A stretch of DNA of 50,510 bases, taken from Bacteroidota bacterium (GTDB taxonomy: Bacteria > Bacteroidota > Bacteroidia > CAILMK01). The translations under genes were made by a program, and so were the position numbers. The first letter of the stretch is position 1, and every line of letters starts with the position of its first letter. The notes under the pieces are model-generated. The model made no database searches and had not been told where the DNA came from. It worked only from the letters and a program-made list of their open reading frames with translations. Positions 1 through 10,123 of the stretch are shown in pieces. The DNA lies in NCBI GenBank assembly GCA_013287095.1, contig JABDEJ010000001.1, forward strand, positions 1-50,510, in the 5' to 3' direction.

Positions 1-1
1 T

Positions 2-1117
2 AAAGTACTTGTTGTAGAAAACGAGCCGCTCATTGCGCTTGATGTAAAAATGAGCCTTGAAAAATTAGGCTATGAGGTTATTGCTTCAGTCGGGTCTTAC
101 CAGGATGCCCTCTCCAAGGCTTACGAAATGAAACCTGACCTCGCGCTTATGGATATAAACCTGGATGGGAACAAGGATGGAATACAAGCTGCAAAAGCCT
201 TGAAAGACCATTATAATATCCCGGTCGTTTTTTTGACTTCTCTAAGGGAATTTGAAACAATTCACCGTGCAAAAGAATCCGATCCATTTGGGTATATTAT
301 CAAGCCATTTAAAACGGATGACCTCCATTCGTCCATAGAAATTGCCCTTTATAATCATAACAAAACAACGAATCTACAGGGGAATTTAGATAAGTTCACC
401 ACTGCGATGGGTCTTCTTGAGATGCCTGTTATCATCCTCAATGAAAATGGCATGATAGATTATATAAATGGACAGGTTGAACAAATCACTGGTTGGCGAA
501 AGGATAATAAAAAGGGCGCGTCAATAAACCAATTACTTACCATTAATAATTTGCCCGCCTGGATTGCCATTGAAAAATGGAGCCAGTACAATGAAAACAG
601 CCACCTTGATTTTGCTGCTAATTCATTTTTACTGCCAAGAACCGGAAAACCTATTCCAATAAAAGGACAGGCACTTTTTTTTCATACTCCTGAAACAGGC
701 GTTTCGGGTTATTTCATAACACTTGTTCCTGAAAGTGCATCAAAAGATGCCAAATCAGCAAGCCCAACTGCGGTGCCTGAAATAGAAATATCCGGGCAAG
801 TTGTAGATGATTACTTCTTTCTTAAAGACAAATCAAGCTTGTATAGAATACACATAGACCAGATCAATTATATTGAAGCCCTTGGGAACTATGTGAAGGT
901 GAATACCGGCAAAAAGACTTATACAGCGCTCATGCCTTTGAAAGAAATTGAGCAAATGTTACCACCTCATAAGTTTTTCAGGATTCACAGGTCATATATA
1001 GTAGCTGTAGATAAAATAACGGCAATCCATGCATCAGAACTACAGGTTGCAGAAGCAACTTTGCCTATTGGGAAAACTTTTAAAGATGAATTGCTGAAAA
1101 AGATCCAGGTGATCTAA
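2..1117 (+). CDS. Response regulator: receiver-PAS-LytTR (5' end outside window)
   Basis: The reading frame is open to the left edge, so the start codon lies outside; the first visible residues are KVLVVENEPLIALDV, the start of a CheY-like receiver. The phosphoacceptor Asp is in LALMDINL, the conserved Thr in VVFLTS and the conserved Lys in YIIKPFK. A PAS-like middle segment (LLEMPVIILNENG to ITGW) follows. The last ~100 residues form a LytTR DNA-binding domain, with the typical IDQINYIEALGNYVKV and FFRIHRSYIV blocks. Phosphorylation by a partner kinase would be expected to control LytTR binding to promoter repeats. A PAS insert between receiver and LytTR is less common than the two-domain form and may add a second input. 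The gene converges on a lone phosphoacceptor-domain gene 32 nt away. The domain calls are firm; target genes and signal are unknown. Confidence 0.93.
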   Translation, partial: KVLVVENEPLIALDVKMSLEKLGYEVIASVGSYQDALSKAYEMKPDLALMDINLDGNKDGIQAAKALKDHYNIPVVFLTSLREFETIHRAKESDPFGYIIKPFKTDDLHSSIEIALYNHNKTTNLQGNLDKFTTAMGLLEMPVIILNENGMIDYINGQVEQITGWRKDNKKGASINQLLTINNLPAWIAIEKWSQYNENSHLDFAANSFLLPRTGKPIPIKGQALFFHTPETGVSGYFITLVPESASKDAKSASPTAVPEIEISGQVVDDYFFLKDKSSLYRIHIDQINYIEALGNYVKVNTGKKTYTALMPLKEIEQMLPPHKFFRIHRSYIVAVDKITAIHASELQVAEATLPIGKTFKDELLKKIQVI

Positions 1118-1149
1118 AAACACTCTCTCGCTTTCTGGTTCTTATTCTA

Positions 1150-1412
1150 TTAATGGCCTGTAAGCGAGTCCTTTAAAGCCATTATTTTTTCATCAATAAG
1201 TTTAATGGATTTATCGACGGTTTCCTGCAACGATTTTGTTAATTCTTTTAGCCCTTCAGGATCAAACTTATATTCCTCCATTTCCAGTATGTTAATATAG
1301 CTTTGCAAAGTAGAAAATGGGTTCCTAAGGGCATGAGCCAGATCACCTAAAACTTTCACAGCTTTGTCTTTCCATTCCTGGCTATCTGTGTCGTATTTAG
1401 GTAGGTCGGCCA

Positions 1413-1413
<1 letters not shown>
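1150..1413 (-). CDS. Stand-alone HisKA-like (DHp) domain protein, coupled to gyrB
   Basis: This 87-residue protein starts with GTG, whose G is also the last base of the gyrB TAG stop, so translation is probably coupled to gyrB. Residues 20-60 resemble the dimerisation/phosphoacceptor hairpin of histidine kinases: LAHALRNPFSTLQSYINIL has the H-box layout (His27, then Arg-Asn-Pro). A second amphipathic helix (LKELTKSLQETVDKSIKLIDEK) completes the hairpin. There is no HATPase domain, sensor or membrane segment, and the next gene converges from the other side. It could be a phosphotransfer or dimerisation partner for another kinase, or a remnant of a kinase. Domain similarity is judged by eye; function is unknown. 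Confidence 0.7.
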
Positions 1414-3440
<2,027 letters not shown>

Positions 3441-3525
3441 TGTAAACGAGGGATTATTTATCCACTTTTGCACAAAATTTTCTGGGTATTTCAATACTTA
3501 AGAATCAATCGGAGTCATGCATACT

Positions 3526-4122
3526 TTATTGCTCGTGATTGAGCGAAAGAAACACCTTATGCAACTCCAAAACCTGGGGCATCAACAGTTGCCGGTCATT
3601 GTTATAAATGACAAAGTCTGCCATTTCAATTTTCTTCTCTTCCAGCCATTGGCGGCTTTCTCTCGACAGTATTTGTTCTCTGGTGATTTGACTTCGGCTT
3701 ATGACTCTTTGTATCCTGGTTTCGAGTGGAGCAGCTATCGTAATGATCTTATCGAGTTCCTTATAGGTACCTGCTTCAAATAGGAGGGCTGCTTCTTTCA
3801 CGATATAAGGTGATTTTTGAGATGCAAACCACTCGTTAAAATCATCAAAAACAGCAGGATGTATGATGTTTTCAAGTGTAGATAGCTTTGCCGGCGAATT
3901 GAAAACCATTTCGGCCAATAAAGCCCGGTCGATAATGTGTCCCGGGCCATATATTCCTTCACCGAAAGCTGACAAAACCTTTGCCTTAACATTTTCATTG
4001 TTTTGCAAAAGATAATTCCCCCTGTTATCCGCATAATATACAGGAATACCCAGGGTTTCGTATATCTTGCAAACTGTTGTTTTGCCGCTGCCGATGCTTC
4101 CGGTAACACCTATTTTTAACAT
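3526..4122 (-). CDS. coaE: Dephospho-CoA kinase
   Basis: This enzyme catalyses the last step of coenzyme A synthesis, ATP-dependent phosphorylation of the 3' hydroxyl of dephospho-CoA. The 198 residues are the usual family length. The P-loop GSIGSGKTT is at residues 8-16, followed by YETLGIPVYYAD, whose Asp is the expected catalytic base. Further on are the lid and core motifs DKIITIAAPLETRIQRVISR and LSRESRQWLEEKKIEMADFVIYN. It lies 72 nt after the ybbR-like gene and 133 nt before gyrB, in the order nusB-DUF1573-yajC-ybbR-coaE, which I recall as recurrent in Bacteroidota. A -7-like box in the upstream gap suggests its own promoter. Confidence 0.95.
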   Translation of the reverse strand: MLKIGVTGSIGSGKTTVCKIYETLGIPVYYADNRGNYLLQNNENVKAKVLSAFGEGIYGPGHIIDRALLAEMVFNSPAKLSTLENIIHPAVFDDFNEWFASQKSPYIVKEAALLFEAGTYKELDKIITIAAPLETRIQRVISRSQITREQILSRESRQWLEEKKIEMADFVIYNNDRQLLMPQVLELHKVFLSLNHEQ

Positions 4123-4165
4123 TGAAATACGATATGGGGAACTTGGTAAAGGTCTTTAACAGTGC

Positions 4166-4173
4166 CAAAGGTA
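4166..4173 (-). promoter_or_regulatory. -7 box upstream of coaE
   Basis: TACCTTTG on the minus strand matches TAnnTTTG exactly and lies ~44 nt before the coaE ATG, in the only sizeable gap of the operon. No good -33 box is seen at 19-21 bp, so this would be a weak or regulated internal promoter. Confidence 0.5.
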
Positions 4174-4194
4174 CTTTTAGGTTAGCAAAATAAA

Positions 4195-5151
4195 TTATTT
4201 CCTTATAATAAAATTTACATAGTCTGGAATGATCCTCACATTATAGGTATATTTTGGCTGCGTTATCAACTGTACCTTAAGAGGTTCCCGATTTGATGTG
4301 TCAATCTGGCTTCCATCCACTATTACCTGGAATTGAGTAAAATCCATCTGCGGGAATTTATTTATCGGAACCTGGTAAATAACAGAAATATGATCGGGGA
4401 TCATTTTTACGGTATCAGAAACAGATTGATTAATTGCTTTAACAGGGATAGTTATTTTCTTTTCTGTAAGTTGGTAAACCGGAATGGATACTGCAATTTT
4501 ATCAGGGTTATACTGAAGGTTTTTGGGCTCCGGGTCTTTCAGCTTTATTTCATTGCTTGTAATCTTGTCCAGGTTTTTGAGAATATCAATATCTGTATCA
4601 ACATGGTCAATATTTTTAACAATGGAGGCCGGACCTGTAACAGTTATACTATCAGGATTGAACGAAATCTCCCCCCCAAGCCCGAACTGGTCTTTGAACG
4701 AAATATCCTGCATAAACCGGACGGGGACTTTTTTTGAGCCTTTTACATCCTTGGTGAGAGAAAATGATTCGGGAAATACTTCCCCTACAGTTATTCTCTG
4801 AGGCATTAGCTGTTCAAATTTATCCTGCAGGGTTCTTGTGATCAGCACATCCGATTTTGTGTAATCATTTAGATCTATAGTAATTGATTCTGCTTTGCGT
4901 CTGTAATAATTGCTCATAAGGTCCCAACCCTTTGCAGTTGTAACTACTTTAAAATCCTCAGGAAGAGGTTTAAGAAAAACTTTCTCTTTCGGGTAATTAA
5001 TATACTTTGCAGCTACAGTTATACTGCTTGTGTATGGCTCATTAAGAGCCGTAAATACCCATAAAACAGATGCTACGGCAAAACACCAGACAAAGGTAGC
5101 CCATTCACTACGCAAAGTTCTTCCCGATGACCTGGCCGATTTATCCGGCAT
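4195..5151 (-). CDS. YbbR-like domain protein (CdaR family)
   Basis: This 318-residue protein has one N-terminal membrane segment (about residues 17-36, ATFVWCFAVASVLWVF). The long extracytoplasmic part is built of repeated YbbR-type beta modules, with the recurring layout VPVRFMQDISF... SITVTGPASIVKNI and ITIPVKAINQSV... ISVIYQVP. In Firmicutes, YbbR/CdaR proteins bind and regulate the diadenylate cyclase CdaA. No cyclase gene is visible here, so that role is not shown for this protein. It follows yajC by 5 nt and is evidently co-transcribed with yajC and nusB. Family assignment is good; cellular role is open. Confidence 0.85.
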   Translation of the reverse strand: MPDKSARSSGRTLRSEWATFVWCFAVASVLWVFTALNEPYTSSITVAAKYINYPKEKVFLKPLPEDFKVVTTAKGWDLMSNYYRRKAESITIDLNDYTKSDVLITRTLQDKFEQLMPQRITVGEVFPESFSLTKDVKGSKKVPVRFMQDISFKDQFGLGGEISFNPDSITVTGPASIVKNIDHVDTDIDILKNLDKITSNEIKLKDPEPKNLQYNPDKIAVSIPVYQLTEKKITIPVKAINQSVSDTVKMIPDHISVIYQVPINKFPQMDFTQFQVIVDGSQIDTSNREPLKVQLITQPKYTYNVRIIPDYVNFIIRK

Positions 5152-5156
5152 ATTGT

Positions 5157-5507
5157 TTATTTTTTTACTGGAGTTTCGTCAGGGGCCTGAACTGATTTTG
5201 TAAGGTCCATTGAAATAGAAGACTTTTCAAATTCCATTTTAAGTCCGTTACCTACTTCTATTAAGAAGGTTTTGTCCTTTATTTCTGCGATTTTACCATG
5301 CAAGCCGCCGATAGTCACCACTTTCATCCCTTTTTCTATCGTGTCCTTAAAATTCTGTTGGTCTTTGGCTTTTTTCTGCTGTGGCCTTATCATAAAAAAA
5401 TACATTACCACCAGGATAAGTGGGAATGCAATAGTCATTGGGTTGCTGAATAATCCGCCTGATGGAGCTGCGGCCTGGGCGAATACTGTTTCGAATAATA
5501 GTGTCAT
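5157..5507 (-). CDS. yajC: Sec translocon accessory subunit YajC
   Basis: This small inner-membrane protein (116 residues) associates with SecDF in the Sec translocon. It has one membrane span (about residues 26-41, IAFPLILVVMYFFMI). The family signature RPQQKKAKDQQ follows immediately, then the cytoplasmic KGMKVVTIGGLHGKIAEI block. Length and motif order are typical. Its ATG overlaps the stop of the DUF1573 gene as ATGA, which implies translational coupling; the ybbR-like gene follows after 5 nt. Confidence 0.96.
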   Translation of the reverse strand: MTLLFETVFAQAAAPSGGLFSNPMTIAFPLILVVMYFFMIRPQQKKAKDQQNFKDTIEKGMKVVTIGGLHGKIAEIKDKTFLIEVGNGLKMEFEKSSISMDLTKSVQAPDETPVKK

Positions 5508-6013
5508 TGTTTATATTTTTGTTCGTGAATATTTGACTGGATATGAATTTTTGTGTTCTTAGGGTTGGTATTTGCTTCGATTGTTACCTCTTTTTTGACG
5601 ATGCCACTTTTGCCATTGCTATCAAATTTAACCCGGATAGTTCCCTTCCCACCGGGCTTGATAATGTCTTTTGGCCATTCGGGAACGGTACAACTGCATT
5701 GGGCATGCGCATCAGTAATCAGCAGGTCGCCATCACCTGTATTGGCAAAGTCAAAAGTATAGGTAACTACATCACCTTCATTTATGTCGCCAAAGTCATG
5801 AGAATCCTCACTGAAGGTAATTTTTGGCGTTTTGCCATTCTGAATAATATCGGTTGACAATCCACTATTTCCATTATGGCAGCCTCCAATTGAAATAATG
5901 CAGGAAAAAACAACAAACACCAAAACCAACCTGTTGATTTTTGCACCAATGTTATTTATGATCAGTCTTTTGTCCATATTAATTTTGTTTGGTGTAAAAA
6001 TTAATTTGTTCAT
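5504..6013 (-). CDS. DUF1573 family lipoprotein
   Basis: This 169-residue protein has an N-terminal hydrophobic segment ending in a lipobox-like ISIGGC (Cys near residue 44). The DUF1573 domain follows, an immunoglobulin-like beta sandwich: DSHDFGDINEGDVVTYTFDF, then SCTVPEWPKDIIKPGGKGTI, then ITIEAN-like strands. It is predicted to be an envelope lipoprotein of unknown function. The ATG at 6013 overlaps the nusB stop as ATGA, which favours this start. A second ATG 12 codons on (5977) would give a more ordinary signal peptide and cannot be excluded. DUF1573 genes next to yajC are common in this phylum. Confidence 0.87.
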   Translation of the reverse strand: MNKLIFTPNKINMDKRLIINNIGAKINRLVLVFVVFSCIISIGGCHNGNSGLSTDIIQNGKTPKITFSEDSHDFGDINEGDVVTYTFDFANTGDGDLLITDAHAQCSCTVPEWPKDIIKPGGKGTIRVKFDSNGKSGIVKKEVTIEANTNPKNTKIHIQSNIHEQKYKQ

Positions 6014-6945
6014 TTCGTAAGGGCCTTTCCCTCTTTGTTCAGGTCTTTTAAAATGGCATCCAATACGCCATTGACAAATTTTTTGCTTTGAGGAGTGCTA
6101 TAGGTTTTGGCAAGTTCAATATATTCATTGATAGAGACTTTGGGAGGTATCGTTGGGAAATATATAAACTCACATACGGCCATTTTTATAATGATCATAT
6201 CAATCATTGCCACCTGGTGTTGTTCCCAATGTTCGGTCTTTGCACGGATGATTTTCTCCAGGCTTTCGTCTTCTGCAATTGTCTTTTTTACAAGTTCCTG
6301 CGCAAATATATAATTCTCATCCTCCCGATGACTTTGCGGCATAAGCGAAATTTTTTCTTCACTTGCCAAAGCAATTGCCTGCAATGTTTTACCTGCCATT
6401 TGTTTAGCAATTTTCCTATCGTCAAGCCAGTTATAATACTCTTCTTCAAGGTGCTGCTGAACAACGGGAAAATTGGTGGTGTAATGTCTTAATATAAAGG
6501 TTAGCAGCTCATAATTAACCCCTGGATTTTCTTCCGGGGTCATGAGATAGTCCTTATAGATTTCCTGGTTTTTGAGGTCTAGAAATATCTTACGGAGAAT
6601 ATCCGTATCGCCATTCCAGTGTACATGATTGTCTTTAAGAGCTTTCTCAAATTCAGGGCTGTTCTGCAACGCCTTCAAAACAGGATTATTGATAAACTTA
6701 AGGCTGTTTTTTACGTCCCGGTCGTTTTGAATGTAGCGACTTTTTATTTCCTCATCATAGTGGATCATAAAATCGCCCAACTCTTTGAGCATTAGCAGTA
6801 GATAGAGATATAGCTCGTACAGCTTATCAATATTTTTGTCCAAGACTTTTAATACTTTCGATGCGCTTAAATTGTCTTCCCTGTCATTATAAAAGACATA
6901 CAGGGCCTGCATAACCTTTATTCGAATATGCCTTCTGTTTAGCAT
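6010..6945 (-). CDS. nusB: Transcription antitermination factor NusB
   Basis: NusB with NusE (S10) binds boxA RNA and supports rRNA antitermination. The family core is in the C-terminal third: MIDMIIIKMAVCEF, then PPKVSINEYIELAKTY, then KKFVNGVLDAIL. The N terminus has the RRHIRIKVMQALY helix. At 311 residues it is about twice the enterobacterial length, with a long helical middle section as in other Bacteroidota NusB proteins. It starts 24 nt after the dehydrogenase stop and overlaps the next gene by ATGA, so it is the head or second gene of the nusB-DUF1573-yajC-ybbR operon. Confidence 0.94.
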   Translation of the reverse strand: MLNRRHIRIKVMQALYVFYNDREDNLSASKVLKVLDKNIDKLYELYLYLLLMLKELGDFMIHYDEEIKSRYIQNDRDVKNSLKFINNPVLKALQNSPEFEKALKDNHVHWNGDTDILRKIFLDLKNQEIYKDYLMTPEENPGVNYELLTFILRHYTTNFPVVQQHLEEEYYNWLDDRKIAKQMAGKTLQAIALASEEKISLMPQSHREDENYIFAQELVKKTIAEDESLEKIIRAKTEHWEQHQVAMIDMIIIKMAVCEFIYFPTIPPKVSINEYIELAKTYSTPQSKKFVNGVLDAILKDLNKEGKALTK

Positions 6946-6969
6946 TTATATTTTATCAACGGAATTTAA

Positions 6970-8070
6970 TCAATAGTTCAGGTGGATTTTACCGATGGAT
7001 GCAATGCGGCCTTCAGCCATTTTGTTTGCAGCCAGGTAAGTAGGAATTTGCTCTTTTTTCGATTTAGCAATGATCTCAGTTGTTACATCGTATATCTTTT
7101 CTGCGTGTGCCAGAGCAATTTCACGTTTGTATCCGATCAACTCGGTATAGACATTTATTAAGCCACCGGCATTAATCAGAAAATCGGGAGCATATAGAAT
7201 TCCTTTTTCAAGCAGCATTTGCCCGTGTTCCTTTTCATTGGCTAACTGGTTGTTGGCAGCGCCAGCTATAATTGAGCACCCCATCTTTGAAATGTTTTCC
7301 GTATTCAAAGAAGCACCAAGTGCACAAGGAGCATAAATGTCCATATCCTGGTTAAAGATTTCGGTGAGCTGAATCACCTGGCAATTATGTTCTTTTGCCA
7401 CAGCGATAAGAGCGTCTTCGTTCACATCCGCAATCATGACTTTGGCGCCTTCTTTTGCAAGCCTGGCTACAAGACTGCTTCCTACTTTGCCAATGCCTTC
7501 TACAACTACTTTTTTGCCACTTAAGGAATCGCTGCCGAATACTTCTTTTGCACAGGCCTTCATTCCCAGGTAAACACCATAGGCTGTTACGGGTGAGGGG
7601 TCGCCGCCACCTCCTACAATTTCTGGTAGGCCGGTAACATGGTCGGTCTCCATTTTTATGTATTCCATGTCCCGGGTTGTGGTACCGATATCTTCAGCAG
7701 TAATGTATTTTCCGCTGAGGTTTTCAATAAACCGCCCAAAACGCCGCATAAAGGCTTCGTTTTTTATTTTGTTGGGATCGCCAATGATCACAGCTTTTGC
7801 GCCACCCAGGTTGATCCCCGATATGGCTGCCTTGTAGGTCATGCCTCTCGAAAGCCTTAACACATCCGTGATGGCATCTTGTTCATTCTTATAATTGTAC
7901 ATCCTGGTGCCACCTAGGCCGGGCCCCAAAGTAGTATTGTGGATGGCAATAATTGCTTTTAAACCTGTACTTTTGTCCTGGCAAAAAACAATTTGCTCAT
8001 AATCATGCTCCGATAACTGGTGAAACAATACGGGAGACTCTTCAGTTTGTATTTCATTGACAGTATTCAT
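6970..8070 (-). CDS. Glu/Leu/Phe/Val dehydrogenase (leucine dehydrogenase type)
   Basis: This enzyme would carry out NAD-dependent oxidative deamination of a branched-chain or aromatic amino acid. The 366 residues are close to the leucine/phenylalanine dehydrogenase length. The N-terminal substrate domain has GLGGTRMYNY and the catalytic-lysine region (INLGGAKAVIIGDP). A central block TAEDIGTTTRDMEYI and GGGGDPSPVTAYGV follows. The C-terminal Rossmann domain has VVVEGIGKVGSSL and an acidic MIADVN that favours NAD. The substrate cannot be fixed from sequence by eye; leucine/valine is most likely. It is divergent from the ABC exporter gene (67-nt gap) and 24 nt upstream of nusB. Confidence 0.9.
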   Translation of the reverse strand: MNTVNEIQTEESPVLFHQLSEHDYEQIVFCQDKSTGLKAIIAIHNTTLGPGLGGTRMYNYKNEQDAITDVLRLSRGMTYKAAISGINLGGAKAVIIGDPNKIKNEAFMRRFGRFIENLSGKYITAEDIGTTTRDMEYIKMETDHVTGLPEIVGGGGDPSPVTAYGVYLGMKACAKEVFGSDSLSGKKVVVEGIGKVGSSLVARLAKEGAKVMIADVNEDALIAVAKEHNCQVIQLTEIFNQDMDIYAPCALGASLNTENISKMGCSIIAGAANNQLANEKEHGQMLLEKGILYAPDFLINAGGLINVYTELIGYKREIALAHAEKIYDVTTEIIAKSKKEQIPTYLAANKMAEGRIASIGKIHLNY

Positions 8071-8104
8071 ATCCTGGAGTTGTGTTTTGAGGAGAATTAG
8101 ACTG

Positions 8105-8112
8105 CAAAATTA
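8105..8112 (-). promoter_or_regulatory. -7 box upstream of the dehydrogenase
   Basis: TAATTTTG on the minus strand matches TAnnTTTG and lies ~35 nt before the ATG, inside the 67-nt divergent gap. The region is A/T-rich and no clear -33 box was found. Confidence 0.4.
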
Positions 8113-8137
8113 AAACATTTTTATTTCAATCGGGCTG

Positions 8138-9955
8138 ATGAGCACATTTAAGAATCTTACATCACTCAAAGCATTGAACAAGTACCTGAAAAGGTACAGG
8201 TCTTTACTTATATGGGGAATCGTATTTGTCATTGTATCAAACTTTTTCGCGGTGATCTCTGCCAGGGTAGTTGGCCATGCCTTTGACGATATTATAAAGA
8301 GTCTTAAGGCTCACCAGTATATAGGCGGCATCATTTTTAATAATGCCATGCTCATCATAGGCGCAGCCATACTTACCGGTTTGTTCATGTTTTTTATGCG
8401 ACAAACGATCATTGTGATGTCCAGGAAGATAGAGTTTGACATGAAAAATGACATTTATGATCATTTTCAACAGTTGTCACTTGGATACTATCGCCGTCAC
8501 AATACGGGAGATCTGATGGCACGTATCAGCGAGGACGTGAGTCGTGTTAGGATGTATATTGGCCCAGCCATCATGTATGGCATCAATCTATCATCGCGGA
8601 TTATCCTCTCCGTTGTGATCATGGTTTCTGTCAACCCCAAACTTACTTTTTTTGCATTGTTGCCTTTTCCTTTGCTGGCTGTTTCCATATATCTTGTCAA
8701 CAATATTACCTATAACCGGGGCATGGGCATTCAAAGGCAGCTTTCCACCCTTACCACTTTTGTCCAGGAAGTATTTTCAGGCATCCGGGTGGTTAAGTCC
8801 TTTGCCTCTGAAAAAAGCATTGAGGGACACTTTGAAAAAGAAGTCGATGTCTATAGAAAAAAATCGCTTGGCCTTGTACAAGTAGATGCTTTTTTCTTTC
8901 CGGCTATTATTTTTCTTATCGGCCTTAGTACCATTATTACGTTATACGTCGGAGGCCGGGAAGCATTGGCAGGCCAGATAACTCCCGGCGTTATCCCTGA
9001 ATTTTTTATGTACGTGTATCAGCTTGGCTGGCCTGTGGCCTCCCTTGGCTTTACAACTTCGCTCATTCAAAGGGCTGCTGCATCCCAGCAGCGGATAAAT
9101 GAATTGATGGACGCACAGCCAGAAATCGTGTCCGAAAACGGCAAACAGATTGATCTGAAAGGAGATATCGTATTTCAAAACGTTTCTTTTACTTATCCTG
9201 ACACCGGAGTAAAAGCAATGTCAAATGTAAATATCCATCTTAAAGCCGGTAAGTCTTTAGGAGTTATTGGAAGAACAGGGTCTGGGAAATCCTCACTAGC
9301 CAATTTATTATTAAGGTCTTATGACACAAGTGAGGGAAATATCCTGGTCGATGGAACAGATATCCGGAATATAGACCTAGGCCATTACCGGAAGCAATTG
9401 GGTTATGTGCCCCAGGATGATTTCCTTTTCTCTGAATCCATTGGCGACAACATCCTTTTCGGGTACAATAAGCCAGAAACCCAGGATAAAGAACAGGCTA
9501 CTCATGAACAGAATGAATTAATCATGAAAAGCGCGACAATCGCTGATGTATTTAAGGATATAGCAGGTTTCCCGGACGGTTTCAATACAATGATAGGGGA
9601 GAGGGGTATTACCCTTTCGGGCGGACAAAAACAACGGGTCAGCATTGCCAGAGCAATTGTTAACGATCCACAGTTTTTGATTTTAGATGATTGTTTTTCT
9701 GCGATAGATACCAATACAGAAGCACAAATTCTTCAAAACCTTTCGGATGTGATGCGCGGCAAAACATCCTTAATCATCAGCCATAGGGTATCAACAGTTA
9801 AAAATGCTTCGCATATCATTGTGCTTGATGGCGGAGCCATTGTAGAAGAAGGAAACCACGATCAGCTTATAGAAAGGCATGGCTATTACTATACCTTGTA
9901 TCGCAAACAACTCATGGAGAAAGAGATGTACGAGAGACAAAAAATTGAGTCCTGA
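8138..9955 (+). CDS. ABC exporter half-transporter (MdlA/YheI-like)
   Basis: This 605-residue fused membrane-ATPase protein is a type IV ABC exporter half. About six membrane helices lie in residues 20-310. The nucleotide-binding domain has Walker A GRTGSGKSS (~379-387), Q-loop VPQDD, signature LSGGQKQR (~494-501), Walker B FLILDDCFSAID (~512) and H-loop ISHRVST (~547). The residue after the Walker B Asp is Asp where most exporters have catalytic Glu. That substitution is known from the degenerate half of heterodimeric exporters such as BmrC and TM287. No partner half-transporter is visible, so it may pair with a distant gene or retain weak activity as a homodimer. The substrate is unknown. 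Confidence 0.93.
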   Translation: MSTFKNLTSLKALNKYLKRYRSLLIWGIVFVIVSNFFAVISARVVGHAFDDIIKSLKAHQYIGGIIFNNAMLIIGAAILTGLFMFFMRQTIIVMSRKIEFDMKNDIYDHFQQLSLGYYRRHNTGDLMARISEDVSRVRMYIGPAIMYGINLSSRIILSVVIMVSVNPKLTFFALLPFPLLAVSIYLVNNITYNRGMGIQRQLSTLTTFVQEVFSGIRVVKSFASEKSIEGHFEKEVDVYRKKSLGLVQVDAFFFPAIIFLIGLSTIITLYVGGREALAGQITPGVIPEFFMYVYQLGWPVASLGFTTSLIQRAAASQQRINELMDAQPEIVSENGKQIDLKGDIVFQNVSFTYPDTGVKAMSNVNIHLKAGKSLGVIGRTGSGKSSLANLLLRSYDTSEGNILVDGTDIRNIDLGHYRKQLGYVPQDDFLFSESIGDNILFGYNKPETQDKEQATHEQNELIMKSATIADVFKDIAGFPDGFNTMIGERGITLSGGQKQRVSIARAIVNDPQFLILDDCFSAIDTNTEAQILQNLSDVMRGKTSLIISHRVSTVKNASHIIVLDGGAIVEEGNHDQLIERHGYYYTLYRKQLMEKEMYERQKIES

Positions 9956-9988
9956 TTAGCCTTTATTGCCAATGTCGATTTCTTATAT

Positions 9989-10014
9989 GTGGTTGTTAAT
10001 CAATATTTAACCAC
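9989..10014. other. Weak inverted repeat after the ABC exporter gene
   Basis: GTGGTT (9989-9994) and AACCAC (10009-10014) can form a 6-bp stem with a 14-nt loop, 34 nt after the exporter stop. No T-run follows, so a terminator role is doubtful. Confidence 0.3.
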
Positions 10015-10123
10015 TAAATCACCTTTCACTTGATTTTTAATGGAGAATCCAGTCGCATTTTAATCCAAAAATTATCTTTAACTTCCCTGTGTTTTGGAAA
10101 GAAAAGGGGAACATATTGAAGAA

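Noticed and set aside
3456..3480. TTTTGCACAAAA palindrome upstream of gyrB as an operator
   Set aside because: It lies upstream of the candidate promoter, is short and A/T-rich, and has no second copy near another gene.
10094..10123. TTG start 30 nt upstream for the giant gene
   Set aside because: It would put a charged stretch before an otherwise perfect signal peptide; ATG 10124 fits better.
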